DNA from: Codonopsis lanceolata
Lineage: Eukaryota > Streptophyta > Magnoliopsida > Asterales > Campanulaceae
DNA length: 64,000 nucleotides
Direction of reading: 5' to 3'
Assembly: GCA_013146195.2 (NCBI GenBank)
Contig: CM028382.1
Coordinates: 12,741,101-12,805,100, forward strand
The notes under the pieces are model-generated. The model saw nothing but the letters and a program-made list of their open reading frames with translations. It was not told where the DNA came from and did not search any database. Position 1 is the first letter of the stretch. Every line of letters starts with the position of its first letter. The position numbers and the translations under genes were made by a program. Shown here piece by piece: positions 23,601 to 32,800 of the stretch.

Positions 23601-25463
23601 CTATTTGAATAATTAAAGTAACAAAGTTTATGACCTTCCGAGCTTACCCATGTTACTGCACACTTTGAACTAGGAACCACACTTATTATATCTTTAAATT
23701 AATGACTGTTTTTCAAAAAAAAAAAAAAAAGGCAAATGATATTATGAGCTAGAGCTTGTAATATTATTACAAGCTTTAGCGTTAGAATCGTTAGATAATT
23801 AAGTTGGTGATGATTTGGAAAGTCCGTGTCATTACTTAAAAAAATTATATTTGATCTAACAGTATAGAGATCTAAATAGATTTGATCAAACGGTACTAAC
23901 ACTAAAGCTTGTAATAATATCACAAGCTCTAGCTTGTAATATCATACCTCAAAAAAAATCCTTAAATACTTTACTTTCAAACGTGGACCCTTTGAGTGAA
24001 ATGGAGGGAGTATTATTTTTAGAAGTTGAAGATAAAAATCTCGAGAGCAATATCAGTTGACCTGCAACATCTATTTCAAAGTAGGGGTCATGTGTTCACA
24101 TTTTTTATGAGGAAGCAAATGCAGAAAAAATATGGTCTTTCCTGCAAGTCATTCTACAACTACACATCGGCTCTCTGTTGGCTACTGTGACCTTACCGAC
24201 TCACCACCAGCCATTATCAAAGCATCTACAGGTCACTGGAGATACTGCTGTTGACTGGAGAACTTAGTTTTGTTTAATCGTTTAAAGCTGTGAAAATGTT
24301 TTCCTAAGAAAAACTGAATGTAGCAGTGTTTTTTTCAGGGTAATCCATTTTCTGCAAAAATATCTTTGAACAAATCATTTTACGCCAATATTCCAACCAA
24401 GAGCATTACATTGAAACGGTTATGGCTTCAAGCTATGTCGGGAATTTACTTGTTTCTCTAATTTAGTGGGGGATGAATTACTATGTTATTGCCTGAGTAC
24501 CTCGTTAGCTCTCACTTTATACTGTCTGTTTGGGCTTCTTCTTCTCTTTTATCGACGTCCTAATGCCACATCCATTCTTTTTCATTTTTATTTTTATTTT
24601 TTACAACTATTGTTAAGAGTACATGCAACTAGAAACAGTTTTCTGTTACACGCACGTTCATTGACATAAAAAAACAGATTACTTTCTTGATTTCTAGGTC
24701 TTTTTTCGCTGTATGAAACTTGTTTTCTCTTCAGAAGGTAACTCACAGGTGACTTTACATGTATCTTCTAGGTATATGGATTATCATGGGTTGTGCTGGC
24801 AGTGCTTATGCTATTATTCAAGGTATGCAAAATATCCTTGGAGTCTTTAGTTTTTTATTCTGAATCTTTAGTTGTCACTGATATTTAATGTGACCCTTTC
24901 TTTTCCTTCTACCTTTTACTTTTTTTCATTTTTTTGGTTTTTGGTTATAGGTTTTCACATTCAGCCAGAAGGTATCAGTCAACTTCCAGCTGCTCTTGCG
25001 TTTTGTTCAAGGCATCACATTCTTGTTTGCAGTCGCTGGTATAGCCGTTGCTGTTGCTATTACAGACCTATCTATTTCTGATATATTTGCCTGCATCTTG
25101 GCATTTGTACCTACTGGTTGGGGAATTTTATCTGTAAGTTGTCTAGTTAAGAGATGCTCTTTGTTGTGTGTATGTTTTCTCCTCAAGCTCATCTTCTTTT
25201 TATTTTTCCCTTTTTTGGCCATCTAGATTGCTGTGGCTTGGAAACCTATAATGAAGAAGCTCGGGATATGGAAATCCATACGCTCAATGGCTCGTTTGTA
25301 CGACGCTGGGACGGGAATGCTCATCTTCATCCCCATTGCCTTGTGTTCGTGGTTCCCCTTCATCTCCACATTCCAAACCCGACTTATGTTCAACCAAGCA
25401 TTCAGCCGAGGGCTGGAAATATCTCTTATCCTTGCTGGAAACAATCCCAATACCGGAGTATGA
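8661..25463 (+). CDS. CALS10: Callose synthase (1,3-beta-glucan synthase), CalS10/GSL8 type, C-terminal 641 residues
   Basis: Plasma-membrane enzyme that makes 1,3-beta-glucan (callose) from UDP-glucose; family members act at cell plates, plasmodesmata and pollen walls. Sixteen exons join in frame with GT-AG introns: 8661-8780, 13655-13770, 13849-13932, 14026-14138, 15507-15559, 15633-15809, 17725-17772, 18293-18451, 19643-19756, 19838-19926, 19999-20157, 20238-20340, 22563-22682, 24772-24822, 24951-25133, 25227-25463 (stop TGA). Family hallmarks are KLGEGKPENQNHAIVFTRG, RPPTILGVREHVFTG, DRVFHITRGGISKASRVIN, NITHHEYIQVGKGRDVGLNQ and GTRTHYFGRTILHGG. The later exons encode the hydrophobic C-terminal membrane segments. 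The ending FSRGLEISLILAGNNPNTGV and the many-exon structure fit CalS10/GSL8 better than CalS9; that subgroup call is from memory. A full protein is about 1900 residues, so the N-terminal two thirds are upstream of the window. No broken exon was seen. Introns reach 4.9 kb through transposon insertion. Confidence 0.93.
11138..11445 (+). repeat. Direct repeat, about 105 bp, 203-bp spacing
   Basis: CTGGAGCAACCCAA followed by about 90 related bases (CATGTGTTTATGAA, CTAAATCTCT) occurs at 11138 and 11341. It lies inside the Harbinger-like element. Confidence 0.75.
11603..11995. repeat. Imperfect tandem duplication, about 195-bp period
   Basis: The blocks TTGCAATA.TTAGGTTC, CTTATGAGA.AGAGGGAA, AAGATTACCTC.GTT and GAAGATTTCTCTGAT each appear twice in the same order (from about 11605 and 11800). 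On the minus strand each copy ends an open stretch at a possible GT splice donor. Confidence 0.7.
12279..12560 (-). other. Leader-exon-like stretch inside the Harbinger-like element
   Basis: On the minus strand a CT-rich leader-like sequence runs into GAGCCCTAAACCCCAAAGAC and then CCATTGAAGCCGGTGAGT, which looks like an exon end with a donor site. It reads PKDGAPVAIEAG in one frame. It could be a captured 5' exon or the start of an element transcript. No gene family was recognised. Confidence 0.3.
12861..13235 (+). repeat. Direct repeat near the right end of the Harbinger-like element
   Basis: CAATTCAAGCGTGCGA and ACTGAGTTGTATTATAAT with flanking similarity occur at 12862 and 13195, about 333 bp apart. 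Confidence 0.75.
13495..13606 (+). mobile_element. SINE copy 2, with about 16-bp target duplication
   Basis: Best preserved copy: GACCCCATGGGGTGGGAGAG at the start, B-box-like TTGTTCCAATCCC, and the tail CACACTTACCTATC plus an A-rich end. Flanks carry AAATGACCTTTTGTTG at 13480-13495 and 13607-13622, with the last base shared with the element. It lies in a callose synthase intron just outside the Harbinger-like element. Confidence 0.9.
14326..14800 (-). pseudogene. RTE-type LINE C-terminal remnant
   Basis: On the minus strand NGLRWSEHIKHKKN is followed by RGRGKPKQRWI, which resembles the basic C-terminal end of RTE-clade reverse transcriptases. It lies in a callose synthase intron. The similarity is short and the call is tentative. 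Confidence 0.45.
16184..16260 (+). mobile_element. SINE copy 3, 5'-truncated
   Basis: Retains the 3' two thirds: AAAGACCTTGAGGTCTTTGG, the B-box-like GGTTCCAATCCCC, and the tail CACACTTACCTATC plus A tract. The head present in copies 2 and 4 is missing. No flanking duplication was seen. Confidence 0.8.
16300..16710. repeat. Low-complexity and duplicated DNA in a callose synthase intron
   Basis: A C tract near 16313 is followed by TATG/TACA-rich DNA. CACCCCCATATGTATATATG occurs twice (about 16409 and 16537). The block with CATTTAGA and AAGAACCATATG also recurs about 190 bp apart. Confidence 0.65.
20736..21002 (+). mobile_element. TRIM fragment: left LTR, primer site and part of the interior
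   Basis: Related to the element at 4572: CCCATCCCACATCGGGTA, TTATAAGGTGGTCACTCACT and GAGCACCAACATC, ending GGGGCATTACA near 20916. The primer site TGGTATCATAGC at 20919-20930 differs from the initiator-methionine form at one base. The interior has GTGCTACACCGCAGAAGGTG. The second LTR is missing and the copy stops near GGGAGCCA. It lies in the callose synthase intron 20341-22562. Confidence 0.85.
21960..22300 (-). pseudogene. RTE-type LINE reverse transcriptase C-terminal fragment
   Basis: On the minus strand it reads KVAPIEDRIREFRLRWVGYM and then NTEGRGRPKLTWTTIIKKD, the typical end of plant RTE-type LINE polyproteins. No catalytic part is present. It is a remnant in a callose synthase intron. 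Confidence 0.65.
23073..23363. mobile_element. Stowaway-type MITE, 291 bp
   Basis: Ends CTCCCTCCGTCCCGGATAAA and its inverted counterpart TTTATCCGGGAGGGAGGGAG, flanked by TA on both sides. It lies in the callose synthase intron 22683-24771. Confidence 0.87.
23540..24010. mobile_element. Stowaway-like MITE carrying a nested MITE
   Basis: Outer ends CTGCTCCCTCCGGCTC and, reversed, CTCCCTCCATTTCACTCAAA. CACTCAAAGAGTCC near the left is mirrored by GGACCCTTTGAGTG near the right. TA lies on both sides. The centre is interrupted by another inverted-repeat element at 23731-23950. Confidence 0.7.
23731..23950. mobile_element. Nested MITE with about 55-bp inverted repeats
   Basis: Left arm from GGCAAATGATATTATGAGCT through GAGCTTGTAATATTATTACA to TTAGCGTTAG. 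The right arm read in reverse gives GAGGTATGATATTACAAGCT, GAGCTTGTGATATTATTACA and TTAGTGTTAG. It follows an A tract at 23715-23730. Superfamily undetermined. Confidence 0.75.
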
Positions 25464-25999
25464 TAGTAGCGACTGACCATTTTTGGTACTTCTGTACATA
25501 TGAGAGTTGTTCACTTCCATCTTTTTAGGTTCCTTGTAAACTAACAATAGAACTTCGAACATATCTGTTACAGTAACATTATTTCGTGTAGCAAATCAGT
25601 TATAAATTTCAGTTCACTACTTTGTGATAATGCTTGGTATTTTTCTGGATCACAGTCGAGGATTTGTGGTGTTGTGATGACTGGTTCCTGATTCTGTGCT
25701 GTTGTATTCGTGCACTCGTATACGTTCTTGCTATGCATAACGATCAAACTGAAATCTGGTTAGCAGGAGTTAGATGTGTGTTTTAGGTAAGTTAAAGAGG
25801 AACAAGTTGTCTATTTCACCAACCAGAGTTGGCGCACGGATATTCATCCCAAAGATAAAACTGAAACCAGAAAACAGCACAATAGTATAGGCTGAGAAAG
25901 ACTGTTTAAGGCTGAGAAAAGTACGGCCCGCTGAGCCTGTGTTACATCTAGAAAACCTGACCAACCTTTGGCCGGTGGAAGACTGCCATTCTTGATTTA
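25464..25999 (+). other. Callose synthase 3' UTR and downstream flank
   Basis: Follows the stop codon at 25461-25463. TTGTAATGTA-like and AT-rich motifs could support polyadenylation, but no single signal can be chosen. A minus-strand open frame at 25770-26018 has no recognisable similarity. Confidence 0.5.
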
Positions 26000-26348
26000 G
26001 AACGCCTAAACGTAACACCTAAAACCCTAAACGCAACACTATTTAAAAAATAAAATGACCTAACTACCTTAACTACAATTACACAATAAACATCCCTTAT
26101 TTAATTCTCTAAACCAACACCCCCCAACACTCTCACCCGTCTCCCTCTCTCTCTCACTCGTCTCCCTCCTCGTCTCCCTCTCTCTCTCTCTGCTTTAGAA
26201 GAAGCTCTCCCCCAACAACCCATCCCCTCCCCCATTACTTTCTAACAGATCCTCCCTCCAATCTCTATCTCTTCCTTTTTCTCTCTCTAGAAATTCTAGG
26301 GTTTCTTCCTTCATGTCTTGTACGACCACCGCAAACTGAGCCAACACG

Positions 26349-26486
26349 ATGGGTTGACTCCCCGATCCCGGCGTCGGCGGCGAGTTCACTCAGTCGCCAA
26401 CGAGCTTCGATGAGTTTCAGAGACAAACCTCACTCATGACCAGCTGCACTCTCCTCTGGAAAGAGCTCTCCGATCACTTCACTTCT
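26349..26486 (+). pseudogene. FRIGIDA-like protein, captured 5' coding fragment
   Basis: Translation from the ATG at 26349 gives MG, a stop, then LPDPGVGG, then SFDEFQRQTSLMTSCTLLW and KELSDHFTS. This matches the conserved N-terminus of FRIGIDA-like proteins of the FRL3/FRL4 group, as recalled from Arabidopsis. The CT-rich sequence before the ATG looks like the captured 5' UTR. Codon 3 is TGA, where the family has a sense codon (serine TCA would need one change). Similarity ends at about 26486 and unrelated codons follow. It cannot make a normal protein; it could make transcripts homologous to the parent gene. Confidence 0.8.
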
Positions 26487-26587
26487 CGAGTCAAAAGGTG
26501 GAGCCCACTAGGTAAGACTATGGCATTTGAAAGTTGGAACCCACCTTCTTCCAGCTCGTTTTTTTTCTTTTCAAATTTGAATAAAAC

Positions 26588-26835
26588 AACCGCTAGTGAA
26601 TGGTGGTTGTTTAGTAGTACAGCCGCTAATGTTCAGCGATTATAGACAAAAACATCCGCAAATTAGTAGCGGGTGTTTTATATAAATACCGCAGGTTGGT
26701 AGCGGATGTATTTAACAACAACCGCTATTTTGTAGCGATTGTTATAATTTATTTTTAAAAAACATTTTTTTAAAAAAATCTAATGTAATATGTTTGTTGT
26801 TATTTTCGGTTTGTTGTTTTTTCAATTTGTAGCGC
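26588..26835. repeat. Array of ACCGCTA / TAGCGG motifs inside the Pack-MULE-like element
   Basis: Motifs of the form AACCGCTA, AGCCGCTA, CATCCGCA, TAGCGGGTG, TACCGCAGG, TAGCGGATG, AACCGCTA and TAGCGATTG recur about every 20-40 bp in both orientations. Such clustered subterminal motifs are commonly transposase-binding sites, but that role is inferred here. Confidence 0.6.
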
Positions 26836-27214
26836 CTGTTTTTTCAATTGGGGTAGTTCGTTAGGGAACTGTTAGGGAGATCAATTTGTTTTTTGTGTTT
26901 GTTAGAAATGTTAGTTAGTTACTCAATTGGAAGTAATTGGAGGGGGTGGTTGGTTGGGGGAGTAAATGAAGGATTGGTTTAATATTAAATGTGTAAAGGG
27001 GTAGATGGGTAATTTCATTCATTAAATGGTGTTACATTTAGGAAAAATGGTGTTACGTTTAGGGTCGCTCTTCTTGAATTTGTACTTCCAACTTGTTTGA
27101 GATTTGGCTTTGCATGCCTTTTTAGTTTCTATCCGTAATTACTTTAAAACTGTAATCTATAAAAGCTATTTTACACCTTTATTCTATTTGTACAAAATGA
27201 TTTTGTAATAACTA

Positions 27215-27385
27215 CTCCCTTCGTTTTGCCGTAAAGCGTTCACTATTTATTTTAGAATTTTTTACATAAAGAGTTTACTTTTAAAAATTAAGACATAAAA
27301 ATGTTATTTTATTGTTAGTGCTATTAAAATTGTCAATTTCTTAAAAAGTTTGACATTGGGGATTCTTTGTCTGGAACGGAAAGAA
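27215..27385. mobile_element. Stowaway-type MITE
   Basis: Starts CTCCCTTCGTTTTGCCG and ends GTCTGGAACGGAAAGAA, with TA flanks. Same family as the copies at 30439, 36477 and 45373 (AAAATTAAGACATAAAAATG core). Confidence 0.7.
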
Positions 27386-27389
27386 TATT

Positions 27390-27640
27390 ACTCTCTATTC
27401 TTAAATAATTGTCATGTTGGACTAACGCATAGATTAAGAGAAACAAATTGTCTTTATTATAAATATTGATATAGTATGTAGTTTTTTTATATCACATATG
27501 CATGTAAATATTATTAAAGTAGGAAGAAAAAAAAAGTAAGATAGACGACGTAAAACTGTTTTTCTTTTTAAAAAAAAGTTTGAAAATTTCACAAGTTTTT
27601 TGTGTTTGGAATATGTTGAAAAATAAAAACAAACTAATTA
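27390..27640. mobile_element. Stowaway-like MITE, right end lost
   Basis: Starts CTCTCTATTCTTAAATAATT like the next copy at 27641 but has no matching right terminus. Partial or diverged. Confidence 0.5.
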
Positions 27641-27898
27641 CTCCTTCCGTTTTTAAATAATTGTTCTGTTTGATTGGACATATAAATTAAGAAAAATTCA
27701 TTGATTTTCTTATAAATAATGGTATATTATGTGAGTTTTTAAAAGTTCATTTGATGTGGGTTCATCATTAAAGTTGGAAGAAAAAGTAAGGGTTAAATGG
27801 TAAAAGTATTTTTTTTAAATGAAAAGTTTAGAAATATGACAATTATTTTGATACAGACAAAAATTGAAAATAGGATAATTATTTAGGAACGGAGGACG
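27641..27898. mobile_element. Stowaway-type MITE, 258 bp
   Basis: Starts CTCCTTCCGTTTTTAAATAA and ends TTATTTAGGAACGGAGGACG, flanked by TA. A related copy lies at 28280. Confidence 0.8.
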
Positions 27899-28279
27899 TA
27901 CTAATTAAGGGAGATGGAGATTTTTATTGATTCTAAAATTAATTAACTAGTTTTAGGAATGCTTTCACTTTAGAAAACTTAACCAGATTTATGTGAACAA
28001 ATATTACTCCATTGCTCCCCATGTGAATGTTTCACTTTAGCTTTTGGAAATATTAAGTTAAATTTTATATCAGTACATATACATAAATGTTCTTAACAAT
28101 AAACACATATATCAGGTGATTGGTAACGAGGTTGTTCTAACTTAACCAAGGCCTTGAGTTCGAGATGGAATAATAATTGTGTTTAAATACTTATTAAGAG
28201 AACCTCTACCACCACTTATTGATCCTACTCGGCTCAGAGCTTTCAGGGAGATGGTAGACTTCTTGAAGGGGATCACCTA

Positions 28280-28531
28280 CACTCCATATATTTCTAAATA
28301 ATTATCCTATTTGATTAGAGCCACAAATTTAAAAATATTTTGACTTCATTAAAAATATTGGCATAATAAGTAGTTTCTTTTAATTTCTTGTGCATGTGGA
28401 CATCATTAATGTAGCAAGAAAAAATAGGTATAAATTGGTAAAAAAGTTTTTCTAAAAACGAAACTAGTAACATATTGCAATCTTCTTAAAACAGACTGGA
28501 AAAAAGGACAATTATTTAAGAACGTAGGGAG
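28280..28531. mobile_element. Stowaway-type MITE
   Basis: Starts CACTCCATATATTTCTAAAT and ends TTATTTAAGAACGTAGGGAG, flanked by TA. Confidence 0.75.
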
Positions 28532-28744
28532 TAATAATTAAGGGAGATGAGAACTTTTTATTAAATCTAATTTTATAAAACTTGTTTTAGGAATGCTATT
28601 CATTTTAGCCCTTACCCAAATACAAGCGGATGATCTACTTAACGGGAACGGTTTCTATCGAAAGGAATAACTGTGTAATAATTTTAAACTTTTAGGACTA
28701 TTTTGATGCGTATTTTTCTTAAGGGACTAATGGTGGAATTGATT

Positions 28745-29645
28745 ATAGTCGGAGGACTTGTAGGGTGGGTGAGCGCTATTTGGAAACCTCCCCCTCCCCA
28801 CCTCTAATTATACCCCAAAAACCCAAACTTCTTATTTTATCATCGTCCATCCAAACACCCCCTCACTTCCTTCCTCCCCCCTCCCGTGCATGAACCATCC
28901 CCCTTTCATTCTTCCTCATTTTTTTTTCTTTCCTTCTTCTTCCGTCATGTGACCCCTCTCCCTCATTTCTTCCATGCAATTTTTTCTTCTATCCCTACCA
29001 TCTCTCATTTCCCTCTTCCCTCCCGCCACTATTATACTTCTTTTGTTCTTAATAGAAAATGCATTTCCTCCCTTTCCTACAATGAGATATTTTTCTCCCT
29101 TTTCTTCTGTTTTTTTTTCTTTCTCCAACCACCACCGGAGAAAAACAAACAACTTTAATTTGTTTGGCCAATCGTGATCGAACACTAGAAATCAAATAAT
29201 AATAAACTCAGTGTTATTCGGCTAGAGCTACCGAACAATATTATGTTGTTCGATCAATCAGAGCCGAACATTAAAATAAAATAAAAACAAAACAAAACAA
29301 AACAAATTGCTCCTAATGAAGTGTGTTTATAGGGAAGGGAGGAGGAGTGGAATGAAAAGAGGGGGAGTGATGGGAAGGGAGGAAGGAGGGAAAGAAAAAA
29401 AATAGAGAAGGTGATGGCTCATAGTACGGAAAGGGGAGGAAAAAGGGAGGGAGGAAAAGGGGGAAAAAAAGAGGTGGTGGTTCACTGTAGGGAGGGAGGG
29501 AAGAAGAGGGGAGGGGAGGGGAAGGTTGACGTATGAGGAGGGATGGACGACGCAATGAGAGGGGGTGTGTTTTGATCAGGGGTAAAATAGGAAGTTTGAG
29601 TTTTGGGTACAGAGACCCTCTTAAAAAATAAAAATAAAAAGGAAG
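28745..29645. mobile_element. Large inverted repeat with pyrimidine-rich arms, just upstream of HCF101
   Basis: TACCCCAAAAACCCAAACTT and ATCGTCCATCC on the left are mirrored by AAGTTTGAGTTTTGGGTAC and GGATGGACGAC on the right. The arms (about 28745-29160 and 29280-29645) are CT-rich and GA-rich and could form a long fold-back. The centre near 29165-29280 has repeated CGAACA motifs. It is probably a MULE or fold-back element. It ends about 160 bp before the HCF101 start codon, so it probably contributes to the promoter region. Confidence 0.6.
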
Positions 29646-29804
29646 TTGAAACGGCGCCGTTAGGGGTAAGATCACGAAATCTGGTAACATCAAAATATGA
29701 GAGGTTCAGAAACCGTTAGTCCCTCCTTCCAACGCACCATACTCGCCATCTCTCACTTCCCCTAACTCTCTCTCTCTCTCTCTCTCTTGTTGGGGCTCTG
29801 TAGA
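29646..29804 (+). promoter_or_regulatory. HCF101 proximal promoter and 5' UTR, with CT microsatellite
   Basis: A short stretch between the inverted-repeat element and the start codon. A TC repeat at about 29766-29788 lies 16 bases before the ATG, typical of plant 5' leaders. No clear TATA box was found. Confidence 0.45.
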
Positions 29805-32800
29805 ATGAGTAGGGTTCTTCATGCTCCTCCAACTTGTCGTTTTTCTCCCAACACATTTCAATGCTCATCAAAGTTACAATCTAAACCAGGTAATTTTTTC
29901 CTTAATCCGATAATCAATCGTGATTCATTTTCTACTTAAAATAAAGTCAAATGAAATGGCACTATTTCAAAATCATGGAGTTAATTTATACGTACTACTT
30001 TGATTTGATTGCTGCAGGAGGAGGAGGAACATTTGTTCCGGTGAGAACTTTACTTTACTCCCGAAGACAAGCGCCGTTGCGGCAGCAGCAAATATGTAGA
30101 CATTTCTCGAGTTTCAACTCTACTATTTCACCCAAACCTCCTTTTTCTGTTCAAGGTACTCTCCTGTTTTGAATTTCAAAATTTCACGAAAATACGCTCG
30201 CTCTAATTGAATATCCCATCAGTGAAAAAGTTTTACCGCCGTAGAGACTAGCCGAATTCTACAGAGATGCTTGAACTTTTTCTGTTATTGTCAATTTTAC
30301 CAATTTTCGGATGATCATTTGACTTGACTTTTCAAAATTTATAAAAGCCATGGATTAGGCTCCCACCGTCCGAAAATGAGTGTCATTTTTCTGATGAAAT
30401 TACTAAATTCACCTTTCCTACCCATCATTAAGATATTACTCCGCCTTTCGGGCAAAGAGTCTCCGTTTGAAAGTCCAACTTTTTATGAAAATGAACCCTT
30501 TAGTAGCTTATTAATAATAAAATGACACTTTTATGTCTTATTATTTAAAAGTGGATTTTTTAAGTAAAACATCTCAAAATGTAATAGTGGACTCTTTACC
30601 TAGAACGGTTGGAGTATTTATGTATACGTGCTGCTCAAATTCTTTAAACATCAACTTCCTTAATTTCCTTTAAAAAATAAAAAAGATACACTAATTTGGG
30701 ATTGAGGGATTATTTTTACTGTCGTTTTTGAAGGTTAATAGTTTCTTTTTTCCAACAAAGTAGAGTATGTTAAATAATCATTAAAAAATTGTGAAAAAAT
30801 TGGCAATAATAAATCATAAAGTAACCAAATCATCCTTTTTCAGTTGAGACGAAGATGGAGGGAATATTTCGGGGTGTCATTGTGTACAAACTTTTTGTAC
30901 AAAATCTTCTTCCCAATCTAAGTGTCAATAATGGGTTTAAAGGTGACATCACATGCTATGTCATGTGATATCTAACCAATCACATGGTTGCTATCTAGGT
31001 TGGGTTGAGAATGTTGGACAAAAAATTTGTATCCCTATCACTATTCTTGTATTTATTTCTGTAATTGTTGGTCCTGAATTGCTGTGTTTTACTCCATCCT
31101 TTCATCTTTACCCTTCATATTATGACTTAAAACAAATGATCAACCACACGAAAGAATTTTGGTACAGTGGTTAGCTATAATTGTATGCTTTAAGTAATCA
31201 AATATGGACCAATCGAGGGGTCCCCCTAATATGTACAATTTCTATGTCAAATGTAGCTAATGCTTCAGCAGTTTCAACGGGGCCGGCAACAGCTGAGAGT
31301 GATGTCTTAAAAGCTTTGTCTCAGATTATCGATCCGGATTTTGGGACGGACATTGTCTCCTGTGGGTTTGTCAAGGATTTATGCATTGATGAAGCTCAGG
31401 GAGAGGTGTTCTTCTAATACACTGGATGTAACGAGTTCCACCATATATTGCCTCTATGCAAATGTAAATGTTTGTGTCCTCACTCAGTTATTCCAACTTT
31501 TGCATCTCAGGTTTCGTTTCGGTTAGAGCTCACCACACCAGCATGTCCAATCAAGGACATGGTAAATGATACACAAGCACTGTATGTTTGAATATTGTGT
31601 CTTAAAATGTTTTCTTTCTAGTTTCTCTTTTCAAGTGAATCTAAAATCCGTTTCCGAAGGAAATTTAATCTTCATTTATAAAGGCAATGGTGATAATCTA
31701 TTTGTATCTTCCTTTAGTGGTATCTCATCAACATGTTAACCCTAAAATGAATTTGGAGATCAAAAATTTTATATCTGATTTGTGCCTATGGCTATTTAAT
31801 GGACCAAGAAAAAGTAACTATCTTTTGTTGCTTTGCAGTTTGAGAAGCAGGCTAATGAAGTGGTGGTAGCTCTTCCGTGGGTAGAGAAAGTCAATGTCAC
31901 AATGTCAGCGCAACCGGCAAAGCCTATTTATGCAGGGCAACTTCCGGCAGGATTACAGACGATATCAAATATAATAGCAGTTTCAAGTTGCAAGGTTTAT
32001 ATCTTACCTTTCCCACCTAGTATCTGCTTGTTTTCATAACCATTTTAATTTAATGAGTTTGGTATACCTTGCATTGTTTTTGTAATTCATCATATGACGT
32101 TCAACTATTTGTCAGGTAATTTTTCATCCTAGTAATCTTCTAGCAACCTTTCTGTACTCCAGTCAGTGCTATTTTTCAATGCAATACGAGAAATTATGCT
32201 AAATTATAATATTTCATATTTTAATGTATGCTGTCAAAATTTGGGTTCTATGATGGTGGTGCCCGAGTGGTTATGATACTTAACCTGATTACTTACCCTT
32301 TTCTTAGTTCTAAGATAATCCAAGGCAAAGGAAAAGGAGAAGCTAATACAAAGAAATTGCACAAATATTTTGAAAGTATACCAGTTTTAGTGATGGATCA
32401 CACTCAATCATAACAAATTCTTCTTAAATATGAATATCACATTTTTATTCGTTGGTGTTGTTTTTGTTGGCCCAAGCGATTGGGAAAAAGGCTAAGTTGA
32501 GTTGAATGTTGCTTTTGTTCCATTTCACTTTCACTTTCATTTTTGTTTCCCTTGTATTTTACCAGAACAAACAGAGCACTGATGAAGTGTTTTATTACCC
32601 TTCTTGAAAATAATACTGCTTGGTTTTGAACTTTATCTGTTTATGTTTCACATAATTATGAAAACAATTGCAGGGAGGTGTGGGAAAATCAACTGTAGCT
32701 GTAAATCTAGCATACACTTTGGCTGGTATGGGTGCTAGAGTTGGTATATTTGACGCTGATGTTTATGGTCCTAGTTTGCCGACAATGGTCTCTCCTGAAA

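Larger units (their letters stand above)
26000..27067. mobile_element. Pack-MULE-like element carrying a FRIGIDA-like gene fragment
   Basis: The left end CGCCTAAACGTAACACC and the right end, reversed, GCGACCCTAAACGTAACACC match. Similarity continues inward (CCTAAACGCAACACTATTTAA against CCTAAATGTAACACCATTTAA) for about 100 bp. Possible 9-bp flanks CTTGATTTA and CTTGAATTT agree at 7 of 9 positions, which fits an old Mutator-like insertion. The interior is CT-rich leader DNA plus the first codons of a FRIGIDA-like gene, then a block of ACCGCTA-type motifs. No transposase is present. Confidence 0.72.

Noticed and set aside
25770..26018. 82-residue minus-strand frame downstream of callose synthase
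   Set aside because: No family similarity, and its 5' end overlaps the Pack-MULE-like boundary.
29313..29693. 126-residue Pro/Ser/Phe-rich minus-strand frame
   Set aside because: Arises from the low-complexity arm of an inverted-repeat element.
32255..32310. GGTGCCCGAGTGGTTATG resembles a tRNA A box
   Set aside because: No matching B box or cloverleaf could be found nearby.
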